From: DAOUAT01 sp964551735
Lineage (GTDB): Bacteria; Chloroflexota; Anaerolineae; CG2-30-64-16
Direction: 5' to 3'
NCBI GenBank assembly: GCA_964551735.1
Contig: CAZKEF010000061.1
Span: 1 to 29,414 of the forward strand
DNA length: 29,414 bases
The translations under genes were made by a program, and so were the position numbers. Shown here piece by piece: positions 7,911 through 16,045 of this stretch. How positions within the stretch are numbered: position 1 is the stretch's first letter; each line of letters begins with the position of its first letter. The notes under the pieces were generated by a model. That model did no database searches, was not told the DNA's origin, and saw only the letters and a program-made list of their open reading frames with translations.

Positions 7911-10223
7911 ATGCGCCGTTTCTTGCCTTCTTTCGGACAGACCAGCCTGCAACGATCCGCGCGCCTTGCATTGGCGTGGATTATCCTTGTCTACCTAGCG
8001 TTGATGCCGGGTGAAGTGCTCGGCCAGGCCGAAACACCAGGCGAGAGCAAGCGGTATGTCGCCGGTGAAATCGTGCTGGCCTGGCGGCCGGAAAGCGGTG
8101 CGGTACCAGTTGTTCCGTATGCATCGGGTAGCCAGCCGGGTCGTGCGTCCCTGGAATCGCTTCAGGCGGCTGCATCTCTTGTTGAACTGACCGGCCTGCC
8201 TGTGCTGGACGCTCGGGCCGAGTACGGCTTCGCCCGGCTGGCTGTGACGCCCGGCAGCGAGTTGGCTGAGATCGCGCGTCTTCGCCAGCTCCCCTGGGTG
8301 GCATATGCGGAGCCCAACCACATCCTGCGCGCTGCCACCGACGCGCGCTATCCCACCGATCCGAATTTTGGCCTGCAATGGTACGCGCGGCGCGTCGCTG
8401 CTCCCGGCGCCTGGGCTGTCACCCAGGGCAACACGTCCATCGTGGTCGCAGTAGTAGATTCCGGCCTTGACCTGGCGCATCCTGAGTTTCCTGCCTGGCG
8501 CATCGTTTCGGGCTGGGACTATGTAAACGGCGACGCAGTCCCGGAGGACCAAAACGGCCACGGGACCCATGTGGCGGGCATCCTGGCCGCCACGACCGAC
8601 AACGGTCAGGGCATCAGCGGATTGGCGCCTTATGTGCAGATTCGTTCCCTCAAGGTGTTGGGGGCAGATGGTACCGGCGATCAGGCTGCTGTTGCGCTCG
8701 CCATCTATGATGCTGTCAATGGGGCCTACGGCGCCTCACCGGCGAAGATCATTAATCTGAGTCTGGGGGCCATCTTTGATCTGACAACTCCGCCCCTGAC
8801 ACTGCAAGGGGCCGTGAACTATGCGCGCGATAACGATGTCTTGGTGGTGGCCGCAGCCGGCAACTGCGCGCAGGGCAGCACTTTGCGCGAATGCGAGTAT
8901 CTGACGAACCCGGCATTTTATCCCGCTGCCTATGACGGCGTGCTGGCGGTGGCCGCCAGTGATCATTACGATAACTGGGCGCCATACTCCGGCTACAAAC
9001 CATATATTGGCATCGCGGCTCCCGGTGGCATTCAAAATGACGCGATCTGGAGCACCCTGCCGGGTGGATATGGGTTTGCCTACGGCACCTCCATGGCCAC
9101 GCCCCTGGTGTCAGGCGCCGCTGCGCTGGTATGGACCGTGCAGCCCAGCGGCAACGGCCAAGATGTGGCAAGCATCTTGAAATCCACAGCTGACAAAGTG
9201 GGAACAAATCCCTTTACTGGGCAGCCCATCCCCTACGTGAACGGCCGAAACGACTACTTCGGCTATGGCCGGCTGAACGTAATGCGGGCTGTGCGCTGGG
9301 CGTATCCTCCCAGCCTCCAGCCCATCACCACCAAGCAGACCTTTCTGTTGGGAGGGCCACTGGTGCAAAGCGCGCGCACTTTGCCGCTGATAAACCCCAG
9401 TGACCAGGCCATCACCTGGGAGGCCACGGTCACCAGCGGGGCAGATTGGTTGAGTGTGACGCCCGCGGTGGGCAACGTCAGCTACACGATGCCTGCAGGG
9501 TTGACCCTCCAGGCTGGGCCGACCGCGCTCGGGCCGGGGCTTTACACCGGCGCGATACGCGTACAACCGCTCTATCCAGGCTGGTTGTACGGTTTTGATA
9601 TCCCGGTGGAGCTTTGGGTTAGCGAAAGTGTGGGCCAGGTTTTTCTACCGGTTATCTTTCGTGACCGCTATGGCCCTGACTGGTACGATCCGTTTGCTTC
9701 AGTCAGCACCCCACCCAGCGTGATCTCGATCCCAAACGAGGGCCTGGTGACCCAGGCGCTACCGTTCCCGGTGACGTTCTTCGGTGGGGTCTACTCACAG
9801 ATCCGGGTGTCAGAGAACGGACTGGCTACCCTAGGCCTGGGCGAAGGCACAATCTTACCAGTCCCAACGAGCTGTTTGCCTTCGGCCGCAGCGCCCAATA
9901 ACGCCGTGTACGTCTTGGCCGCGGACTGGCAGCTTGCCCTCGGTGGCGAGGTCTACGCCCATCAGCCGGATCCGGACACCTATGTGATCACCTGGCATCA
10001 GGTGCGCCGCGCGGTCGGGGCGCCCCCCAACTCCTTCCAGCTCGCTTTTCACCGCTCGGGGGTCATCACCGCGCATTACCAGGTTGTGGACCCTTTGCTG
10101 AACCCTATCGTGGGCACGGAGAATTTCGATGGCACTTACGCGCAGCAAGTCGTGTGTGACGGCTTGGGCCGCGGGGTGGGCAGCGGGGATGTGCTGGCTT
10201 TGGAAACCATTCTGCCCTGGTGA
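7911..10223 (+). CDS. Secreted subtilisin-like serine protease (S8)
   Basis: Residues are numbered from ATG 7911 (770 aa), chosen because AAGGAG lies 8 nt upstream and the protein then begins with a signal peptide (MRR, hydrophobic core at about 18-32, cleavage near VLGQA at 36-40). An upstream in-frame start at 7815 would lie before the post-clpC hairpin. A propeptide-like region (about 45-140) precedes the S8 domain. The catalytic triad is visible: Asp183 (VVDSGLD), His217 (NGHGTHVAG), Ser394 (GTSMATP), with oxyanion Asn318 in AAAGN. After the protease comes a beta-rich domain with LSVTPAVG, like the Ig-like domains common in secreted bacterial enzymes. Next is the motif FLPVIFR and a final beta-rich domain of about 180 residues that I do not recognise. 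Role: extracellular protein breakdown. Confidence 0.92.
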   Translation: MRRFLPSFGQTSLQRSARLALAWIILVYLALMPGEVLGQAETPGESKRYVAGEIVLAWRPESGAVPVVPYASGSQPGRASLESLQAAASLVELTGLPVLDARAEYGFARLAVTPGSELAEIARLRQLPWVAYAEPNHILRAATDARYPTDPNFGLQWYARRVAAPGAWAVTQGNTSIVVAVVDSGLDLAHPEFPAWRIVSGWDYVNGDAVPEDQNGHGTHVAGILAATTDNGQGISGLAPYVQIRSLKVLGADGTGDQAAVALAIYDAVNGAYGASPAKIINLSLGAIFDLTTPPLTLQGAVNYARDNDVLVVAAAGNCAQGSTLRECEYLTNPAFYPAAYDGVLAVAASDHYDNWAPYSGYKPYIGIAAPGGIQNDAIWSTLPGGYGFAYGTSMATPLVSGAAALVWTVQPSGNGQDVASILKSTADKVGTNPFTGQPIPYVNGRNDYFGYGRLNVMRAVRWAYPPSLQPITTKQTFLLGGPLVQSARTLPLINPSDQAITWEATVTSGADWLSVTPAVGNVSYTMPAGLTLQAGPTALGPGLYTGAIRVQPLYPGWLYGFDIPVELWVSESVGQVFLPVIFRDRYGPDWYDPFASVSTPPSVISIPNEGLVTQALPFPVTFFGGVYSQIRVSENGLATLGLGEGTILPVPTSCLPSAAAPNNAVYVLAADWQLALGGEVYAHQPDPDTYVITWHQVRRAVGAPPNSFQLAFHRSGVITAHYQVVDPLLNPIVGTENFDGTYAQQVVCDGLGRGVGSGDVLALETILPW

Positions 10224-10240
10224 CCCCATGCTGTTGAGCG

Positions 10241-10270
10241 TTGGCGCGTTGTCTGGTGCAAGGGTATAAT
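10241..10270 (+). promoter_or_regulatory. Promoter of the solute-binding lipoprotein gene
   Basis: TTGGCG (10241-10246), an 18-nt spacer and a perfect TATAAT (10265-10270), with AGGAGA (10294-10299) and ATG 10304 just downstream. The promoter supports the 10304 start over the upstream in-frame start at 10241, which would overlap it. Confidence 0.7.
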
Positions 10271-10303
10271 CGTGACCATTGGGTATATCGGCCAGGAGAT
10301 AGA

Positions 10304-11641
10304 ATGAAAGCACAAGGAATTCGGCGTTGGTGGACAGGCTTAGGCGCCTTGGTCTTGTTGGTGGGGGTGGTAGGGTGTGCTGGGGCGCCGATCCCGACCA
10401 CGACGGCTACGCCGACGGCGACCTCTGCGCCAGTGCGCACGGCCACACCGGCTGCTGCAGCCACATCGGCGGCTCCGGTGGCCGTGAGCGGGATCGCCTT
10501 GACGTGGTGGACCTCGGAGTTCTTGAGCCCCAAAGCACCGCAGCCTGCCGGTCTACTTCTGGCAGAGCGACTGGCCGCTTTTGAAGCAAGCCAGGAAGGT
10601 GGCACCACGGTGAATCCGGTGCTCAAGGCGCGTTATGGCAAAGGGGGAGTACTAGATCTTCTGCGCACAGCTCAGCCAGTAGCCTCTAGCGTTTTGCCCG
10701 ATCTGGTGGCACTCGACGTGATCGAGCTTGAGCAGGCTGCCGCAGTTGGTTTGCTGCAATCAGTGGATGATCTTCTCGACCCCGAGTTGCTCGCCGGTCT
10801 TTATCCCTTTGCCACAGCCAATGGTCGGTTTGGTGATCGCCTGTTGGCGGTGCAATTCGTTGCTGACGTTGAGCACGTCGTCTATCTCAAGGACCAGGCA
10901 GAGGTGCCACCGGACACCTGGTCAGCGCTTGTCGCTACCCGTCTGCCATACCTGTTTCCCATCGCAGGCGCTTCAGCTGGCTCAGTGGCTCGGCCCCAGG
11001 AAGCGTTAACCCATGCCATCATCAGCCAATACCTGTCTGCCGGTGCATCCCAGGACACCGTCGGACGCGGTTTACGGGTCGAGGCGCAGCCATTGACCCG
11101 CCTGTTAAGCTTTTACGAGGAAGCTACCGGGAGCGGCCTGTTGCCGCCGGCTGCGCTGGAGGTCGGCGATTCAGACACAGTCTGGAGCGTCTACGCCCAG
11201 AGCGCTGTGCCTTTTGCTTATGTCAGCGGACGCCGTTACCTGACGCAGCGTGAGCTGCTCAAGAACGTCGGTTATGCCGCTGCGCCTGGTTATGCTGCCC
11301 CTACTCGTTCGCTGGCAGATGGCTGGGCGCTCGCCGTTGTGACAACCGATCCGGTGCGCCAACGTGCAGCAGCGGCATTGCTCAACTGGCTTTTGCAGCC
11401 GCAATTTGCCGCAGATTGGTCGAGGGCCGCGGGGTGGCTGCCGACTTCACCCGAAGCATTGGCCGCCTGGGGCGCCGATCCCTACTTTTCCTTCTTGGAT
11501 GAACAGATGGCAACGGCTATTCCACACCCCGTGGGCACCGATTATGCTCAGGCGGCAGCTCGCGTTCATAAGGCCGTGATCAGCGTCGTTGAGGGCGAGG
11601 CGAGTCCAGAGCAAGCTGTCGAGGCGGCCCTCGTGCCCTGA
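10304..11641 (+). CDS. ABC-type extracellular solute-binding lipoprotein (family 1)
   Basis: A 445-residue lipoprotein. Its N terminus is a lipoprotein signal ending LLVGVVGC, giving lipidated Cys25. A Thr/Pro/Ala-rich tether (about 28-65) follows, then a family-1 periplasmic-binding fold. Recognisable family features are ITLTWW-like opening (IALTWWTSEF), PDLVALDVIELEQAAAVGLLQSVDDLL in the first lobe, and the C-terminal run in which the protein switches to AAALLNWLLQPQFAADWSRAAGWLPTS, typical of UgpB/MalE-like proteins. It would capture a solute outside the membrane, probably a sugar or sugar derivative. No permease or ATPase genes flank it, so it is an orphan component here and the substrate cannot be told. 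ATG 10304 is preceded by AGGAGA at 5-nt spacing. Confidence 0.85.
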   Translation: MKAQGIRRWWTGLGALVLLVGVVGCAGAPIPTTTATPTATSAPVRTATPAAAATSAAPVAVSGIALTWWTSEFLSPKAPQPAGLLLAERLAAFEASQEGGTTVNPVLKARYGKGGVLDLLRTAQPVASSVLPDLVALDVIELEQAAAVGLLQSVDDLLDPELLAGLYPFATANGRFGDRLLAVQFVADVEHVVYLKDQAEVPPDTWSALVATRLPYLFPIAGASAGSVARPQEALTHAIISQYLSAGASQDTVGRGLRVEAQPLTRLLSFYEEATGSGLLPPAALEVGDSDTVWSVYAQSAVPFAYVSGRRYLTQRELLKNVGYAAAPGYAAPTRSLADGWALAVVTTDPVRQRAAAALLNWLLQPQFAADWSRAAGWLPTSPEALAAWGADPYFSFLDEQMATAIPHPVGTDYAQAAARVHKAVISVVEGEASPEQAVEAALVP

Positions 11642-11663
11642 TTTGCCCCACGCCCCGTGAGAT

Positions 11664-11755
11664 TCAGCAGAGCACAATTCTAGGCTGACACCGAATCTGT
11701 TGCTTCCATTGGCCGTTCGCAGTCTGGTAGGGGCGAGAAAGCTGTGCTCTGCTGA
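11664..11755 (+). repeat. 13-bp inverted repeat upstream of glycerate kinase
   Basis: TCAGCAGAGCACA (11664-11676) is exactly inverted at 11743-11755, with 66 nt between the arms. The right arm ends 15 nt before the ATG at 11771. It could be a regulatory long-loop hairpin or the remnant of a very small element. Confidence 0.65.
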
Positions 11756-11770
11756 GCTTGGTGGAGTCCC

Positions 11771-13195
11771 ATGCTGACCACACAAGAACATGCACAGATC
11801 TTTGAGGTGCTTTCTGCCGCGATTCGGGCCGTGGATCCGGATCAGGCGGTGCGTACCAACGTTCGCTTGGACGGCAACACCTTGTACATCGGTGGCCTTG
11901 GCTACGCGCTAAACGCCATTGATCGCATCCTGGTCGTGGGGGGCGGCAAAGCCGGCACGCCCATGGCTGCTGCCCTGCACCAGGTCCTGGGTGATCGTGT
12001 TGCCGGTGGCGTGGTCAACGTCAAGCACGGGCACGGCGCGGCCTTGGGCGGCTGGAATGTGCGTTTTGGCGGCCGGGGTGAGCCGCCCGTCCCCAACACA
12101 CGGGCAGACACCGGTCCCATCACTCTCGTCGAGGCCGGTCACCCTGTGCCTGACGCTGCTGGCCTGGCCGGGGCTGAACGCATAGCCACCGCACTCACTG
12201 GTCTGACCGCGCGCGACCTGGCCATCGTGCTCATCTCCGGCGGGGGATCGGCGTTGTTGCCGCTGCCCGCGATAGGCATCACACTGACTGACTACCAGGC
12301 GCTAACCGAACTGCTGTTACGTTCCGGGGCTGATATCACCGAAATCAACGCGGTGCGCAAACATTGCTCACGGTTGCAGGGTGGTCAGCTGGTTCGGCTG
12401 GCGGTTCCTGCGCAGGTCGCCACTCTGATCCTGTCTGACGTGGTCGGCACGCCGCTGGATGCCATCGCCTCTGGCCCCACCGTGCCCGACCGCAGCACCT
12501 TCGCCGATGCCTGGGCCGTGCTGACCCGGTATGGCATCGCCGCCCAGGCGCCGGAGGGTGTGCGCGCCCACCTGGCGCGCGGCCTGGCTGGTGAGATTCC
12601 AGACACGCCCAAGCCTGGCGAGCCCCTGTTTGATCGCGTCAACAACGTCGTCATCGGTGATAACGCCATCGCCGGCCGCGCGGCCGTCGCCCAAGCGCGG
12701 CAGCTCGGCTTCAACAGCGCCTTGCTGACCACCTTCGTGCAGGGGGAGGCGCGTGAGATCGGCCGTGCCGTGGCCGGGCTGGCGCAGGGGATCGCGTGCG
12801 GCCAATCGGATTACGCGGCGCCGGCCTGCCTGGTGTTGGGCGGCGAGACCACGGTGACGATCGAGGGGACGGGCAGGGGGGGCAGGAACCAGGAGTTGGC
12901 GCTGGCCGCTGCCATCGCGCTGGAGAGCTTTCCGCTGCCGCCCGGCGTGCGGGTCGCGGTGGTGAGCCTGGGCACCGACGGTACGGACGGTCCCACCGAC
13001 GCGGCCGGCGGCATTGCCACGGCCGACACCGTGACACGCGGCCGTGGCCTGGGGCTAGACGCGCGCGCCGCGCTGGCGAACAACGACAGCTATCACTTCC
13101 TGGGGGCGCTGGGTGACCTTATTATTACGGGGCCGACACAGACCAACGTCAACGATTTGATTTGCGTGTTTGTGTTTGCCGGGCAACTTGATTAG
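11771..13195 (+). CDS. Glycerate 2-kinase (MOFRL/GckA family)
   Basis: A 474-residue cytoplasmic kinase of the DUF4147-MOFRL family, typical in size. It converts D-glycerate plus ATP to 2-phosphoglycerate, linking glyoxylate, serine or sugar-acid breakdown to glycolysis. Visible marks: VVGGGKAGTPMAAAL (about 55-69) and VLISGGGSALLPLP (about 153-166) in the N-terminal domain, SDVVGTPLDAIASGPT in the centre, and the C-terminal MOFRL domain with GRGGRNQELALAAA and SLGTDGTDGPTDAAGG. ATG 11771 has GGAG only 4 nt upstream. An inverted repeat occupies the upstream gap. Annotation as hydroxypyruvate reductase (TtuD) is a frequent historical label for the same family. Confidence 0.92.
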   Translation: MLTTQEHAQIFEVLSAAIRAVDPDQAVRTNVRLDGNTLYIGGLGYALNAIDRILVVGGGKAGTPMAAALHQVLGDRVAGGVVNVKHGHGAALGGWNVRFGGRGEPPVPNTRADTGPITLVEAGHPVPDAAGLAGAERIATALTGLTARDLAIVLISGGGSALLPLPAIGITLTDYQALTELLLRSGADITEINAVRKHCSRLQGGQLVRLAVPAQVATLILSDVVGTPLDAIASGPTVPDRSTFADAWAVLTRYGIAAQAPEGVRAHLARGLAGEIPDTPKPGEPLFDRVNNVVIGDNAIAGRAAVAQARQLGFNSALLTTFVQGEAREIGRAVAGLAQGIACGQSDYAAPACLVLGGETTVTIEGTGRGGRNQELALAAAIALESFPLPPGVRVAVVSLGTDGTDGPTDAAGGIATADTVTRGRGLGLDARAALANNDSYHFLGALGDLIITGPTQTNVNDLICVFVFAGQLD

Positions 13196-13209
13196 CGCGA
13201 TCTGGACTC

Positions 13210-13258
13210 GAGGCTTCAGCCGGTTTGATGGCCGATGAAAGATCCCGGCTGAAGCCTC
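13210..13258 (+). repeat. Palindromic repeat, copy A (possible bidirectional terminator)
   Basis: GAGGCTTCAGCCGG (13210-13223) is perfectly inverted at 13245-13258, with a 21-nt loop. It lies between convergent genes, so it may terminate both. The core GGCTGAAGCCTC recurs at 18745-18756, which marks it as a dispersed repeat and not only a local terminator. Confidence 0.8.
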
Positions 13259-13297
13259 TTGACCAAGCACAAGGGACATGGCTTGGTGGGGTGGGGC

Positions 13298-15865
13298 TCA
13301 CGCCTGTGCGTAAGCTGGCACCGACTCGACCCGGTTGCGGCCGCGGGCATCTTCGTAACTTACTTCCCAGGTTGGCATCCAGGCCAGCGCGACCAGGTCA
13401 ACCCGGATATCACTCTTGCGCGGCATCACCTTCACCTCTTCGACGTTGTCTACCGCTTTCGACCACTCTTCGGTGAGCGCCGCGGCTGCCTGCTCCATCT
13501 CGCCCTGCAAAGCCTCGATGTCTGCCTTCAGCCGGGCAATAGCCGCCTCGGACTCCTCGATGCTGGCTTTGGCCGAGCTGGTTATGCGGCGCTTGGATGC
13601 TGCAGTGGAGAGGCTGCTCAGGCTACGGCGCCGGCTGCCGAAGAGGCCTAACGCTCCCGCGACGCTGGACAGGCCCGAGAGCACCTCTTCGCCGATGCGT
13701 CCTTTGTACGCGGCCTTGTCCGCGGCCAACTCCTGTTCTTCGCGCGCCAGCCGTTCGTCCAGCCGTTTTAGCTTGACCTCATATTTGTCGCGCAGGGCGT
13801 CCACCGCTTTGTCCCGCGCTTCGCGCGCGGCCTGCTGGCAGCGCGCCTGGAACTCGCGCTCCGATTCGCCCGGTTCGGCGTAAAGCTTCAGCTTGCGGTT
13901 ATACTCCAAGGTGAATGCCTGGCCGCGGTACAGGTGGTCAACCAGAGCCGTGGACAGGCTGCTCAGCGCCCTGGCTGTGCTGATCCCCTCGGGCAGCCCG
14001 GCGGCAAACACCGCATCTGGGTCCGGGCGCTCTTCCAGGTCGCGCGGGCCGATGTCAATCGCTTCAGCGTCCTTCCACGAGAGCATCCGGCTGCCTGACG
14101 GTCGGAGCAGCAAGGCTAACTCCTGATCCTCGTCCAGGCCCATCTTGCGGTCGGTGAAGCGCACGGTGGCCAGGCCGATGACAGCGGGCTCGTAGACCAG
14201 TTGTTGGTCCGAGAACGTGACACGGCTTCCCACGCGATCGGTTACCGCCTGCGCCAGGCCCCGTTCGGAGACCGTGACCGGTAAGAAGATCTGCTGCATG
14301 CCCGGCGGCAAGACCGGCGGCTGCGTGCTGAGGCCGGCAGGGGCCGCGGCCGCGATCTCAGACGCGGGAGCCGGTTGAGCTTCGGTCACGGCCGCGGCAA
14401 TACGGGTGGGCCCGGCGGCAGGCCGCGGCCCCGCGACCGCCGGCGCTGCCTTGCGGTCGGCCATAAGCTCCTTCACCTGCTGGCGGGTGAGCGGGCCACG
14501 CAGGTAGCTCATGGCCCAGCGCGTGTAGAACACCAGGGGGCCGCCCTGGTTGATGTTATGCAGCAGGAACACGCGGCTCTCCAGCGCGGAGATCAGGCGA
14601 TCCAGCTCGGCGCGGTCGGTGGAGACGCCGCCCTGCGCCAGCGCGCCCTCCAGGCCATCCAACAGGCGCTGCTTGTCCCGGTCGGCCTGCAGCTTGCCGA
14701 TGAACCAGGTGCCGGTATTGGTCAAGCCTTTGTAGTCCAGGTCCACCGGGTTCTGCGTGGTCAGCATCACGCCCACCCCGAACGCGCGCGCCTGCTTCAG
14801 CAGCGTCAGCATCGGCCGCTTGCTGGGCGGGTTAGCCGTGGGGGGGAAGTAGCCGAACACCTCATCCATGTAGAGCAGCGCGCGCAGGCTGGTGGTGCCC
14901 GGCTGGGCGCGCATCCAACTGATGAGCTGCTCCAGCAGGATGGTGACGAAAAACATGCGCTCCGCGTCGCTGAGGTGGGCGATGTAGAAGATGCTGTGTC
15001 GCGGCTTGCCGGTTGGCGTGTGGAACAGGCTGGCGATGTCCAACGGCTCGCCTTGCAGCCAAGACGCGAAGCTGGGCGAGGCGATGATGTTGTTCAGCGC
15101 CATGGCCAGCCCGAAACGATCCTTCTCCGCGAAAAAGGTGTCCACATCGAACACGCCGACCTGGCGGAACGGCGGTTTCTGCACCGACATGATCAGCTTT
15201 GCTAGGTCGAGGTCTTCACCGGCGCGCCACGCGTTTTCCAGGATGGTGGAAAGCAAGATGTGCTCACGGCTGCGCACCGGGTCGGCTTCAATGCCGGCCA
15301 GGCCGAGCAGCGCGGATACCGTGCCCTGAATGCGCTCGCGGAGTGTTTCGGACTCGGTCTCCCAGTCCAGCCCGGGCGCCTTGAAGCTGCTGATGATGCT
15401 GACCGGCAGGCCACTATCCGAGCCGGGAGTGTAGATGGCGAAGTCGGCGGCAGCTTTCAACGCCCGGATGCGTTCGGGGCCTTGTTCCCAGCTGGCCAGG
15501 CCGTCGCGCCAGGTCTGCGCCTGTTTGGCGGCGAACTCCTCCACCGATTGGCCCTTGCGCCGGGCATCGTCCGCGTTCACCCAGGGCAGGAAGTCCTCGG
15601 GCAGCAGATCCGGGAAGGTGAGCAGCAAGTTGGTGATGTCGCCTTTTGGGTCAATCAGGATGGCCGGCACGCCGTCTAGCGCGGCCTCTTCGATCAGATC
15701 CAGGCAAAGGCCGGTCTTGCCGGAGCCGGTCATGCCTACGCAGACGGCATGGGTGGTCAAGTCGCGCGAGTCGTAGTTTATCGGCCGGTCTTGCAGCAGT
15801 TGGCGTTTCGCCAGGTCATACTCCTTGCCGAGGAAGAAGCTGCCGAGTTTTTCGATGATGGGCAT
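13298..15865 (-). CDS. HerA/DUF87-type ATPase with coiled-coil C-terminal extension
   Basis: An 855-residue P-loop ATPase of the HerA/FtsK-like (DUF87) superfamily. Walker A is GMTGSGKT (44-51); ILIDPKGDITN (69-79) follows; Walker B is LLYMDE (330-335), then a long ATPase core with LLTTQNP (367-373), the usual position of the polar sensor. A Pro/Ala-rich linker (about 472-520) leads to a C-terminal part I do not recognise: a beta-rich segment (525-600), coiled coils (about 665-725 and 765-810) split by a Gly/Ser/Arg patch (728-760), and a terminal region ending near WMPTWEVSYED. Related proteins move DNA or act in repair, but function here is not shown. ATG 15865 has AAGGAG nine bases upstream. 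No nuclease partner (NurA, Sir2, DUF4297) lies beside it. Confidence 0.82.
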   Translation of the reverse strand: MPIIEKLGSFFLGKEYDLAKRQLLQDRPINYDSRDLTTHAVCVGMTGSGKTGLCLDLIEEAALDGVPAILIDPKGDITNLLLTFPDLLPEDFLPWVNADDARRKGQSVEEFAAKQAQTWRDGLASWEQGPERIRALKAAADFAIYTPGSDSGLPVSIISSFKAPGLDWETESETLRERIQGTVSALLGLAGIEADPVRSREHILLSTILENAWRAGEDLDLAKLIMSVQKPPFRQVGVFDVDTFFAEKDRFGLAMALNNIIASPSFASWLQGEPLDIASLFHTPTGKPRHSIFYIAHLSDAERMFFVTILLEQLISWMRAQPGTTSLRALLYMDEVFGYFPPTANPPSKRPMLTLLKQARAFGVGVMLTTQNPVDLDYKGLTNTGTWFIGKLQADRDKQRLLDGLEGALAQGGVSTDRAELDRLISALESRVFLLHNINQGGPLVFYTRWAMSYLRGPLTRQQVKELMADRKAAPAVAGPRPAAGPTRIAAAVTEAQPAPASEIAAAAPAGLSTQPPVLPPGMQQIFLPVTVSERGLAQAVTDRVGSRVTFSDQQLVYEPAVIGLATVRFTDRKMGLDEDQELALLLRPSGSRMLSWKDAEAIDIGPRDLEERPDPDAVFAAGLPEGISTARALSSLSTALVDHLYRGQAFTLEYNRKLKLYAEPGESEREFQARCQQAAREARDKAVDALRDKYEVKLKRLDERLAREEQELAADKAAYKGRIGEEVLSGLSSVAGALGLFGSRRRSLSSLSTAASKRRITSSAKASIEESEAAIARLKADIEALQGEMEQAAAALTEEWSKAVDNVEEVKVMPRKSDIRVDLVALAWMPTWEVSYEDARGRNRVESVPAYAQA

Positions 15866-15981
15866 GGGTTAGGACTCCTTGAACCGTTCATTGATGCGAG
15901 CGATGATGAGCGCTATGTCTCGCTCCGGATCACCTGTGAGCGGCGATGGTTGGATGCTGCTCAACACAAGTTTGCGGCAAT

Positions 15982-16010
15982 ATCGTAACACAAAGCATAA
16001 CGGCGAGCAA
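15982..16010 (-). promoter_or_regulatory. Possible promoter of the HerA-like ATPase gene
   Basis: On the minus strand TTGCTC (16010-16005), a 17-nt spacer and TACGAT (15987-15982) lie 117 nt upstream of the start. Both hexamers are partial matches, so this is tentative. Confidence 0.35.
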
Positions 16011-16045
16011 GAGGTTTTTGGCCAACACCCGCATCCGTTTTGCTC

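Noticed and set aside
13298..15865. HerA-like ATPase as part of an antiphage system
   Set aside because: No nuclease, Sir2, DUF4297 or other effector gene is adjacent; neighbours are a glycerate kinase and a glycosyltransferase.
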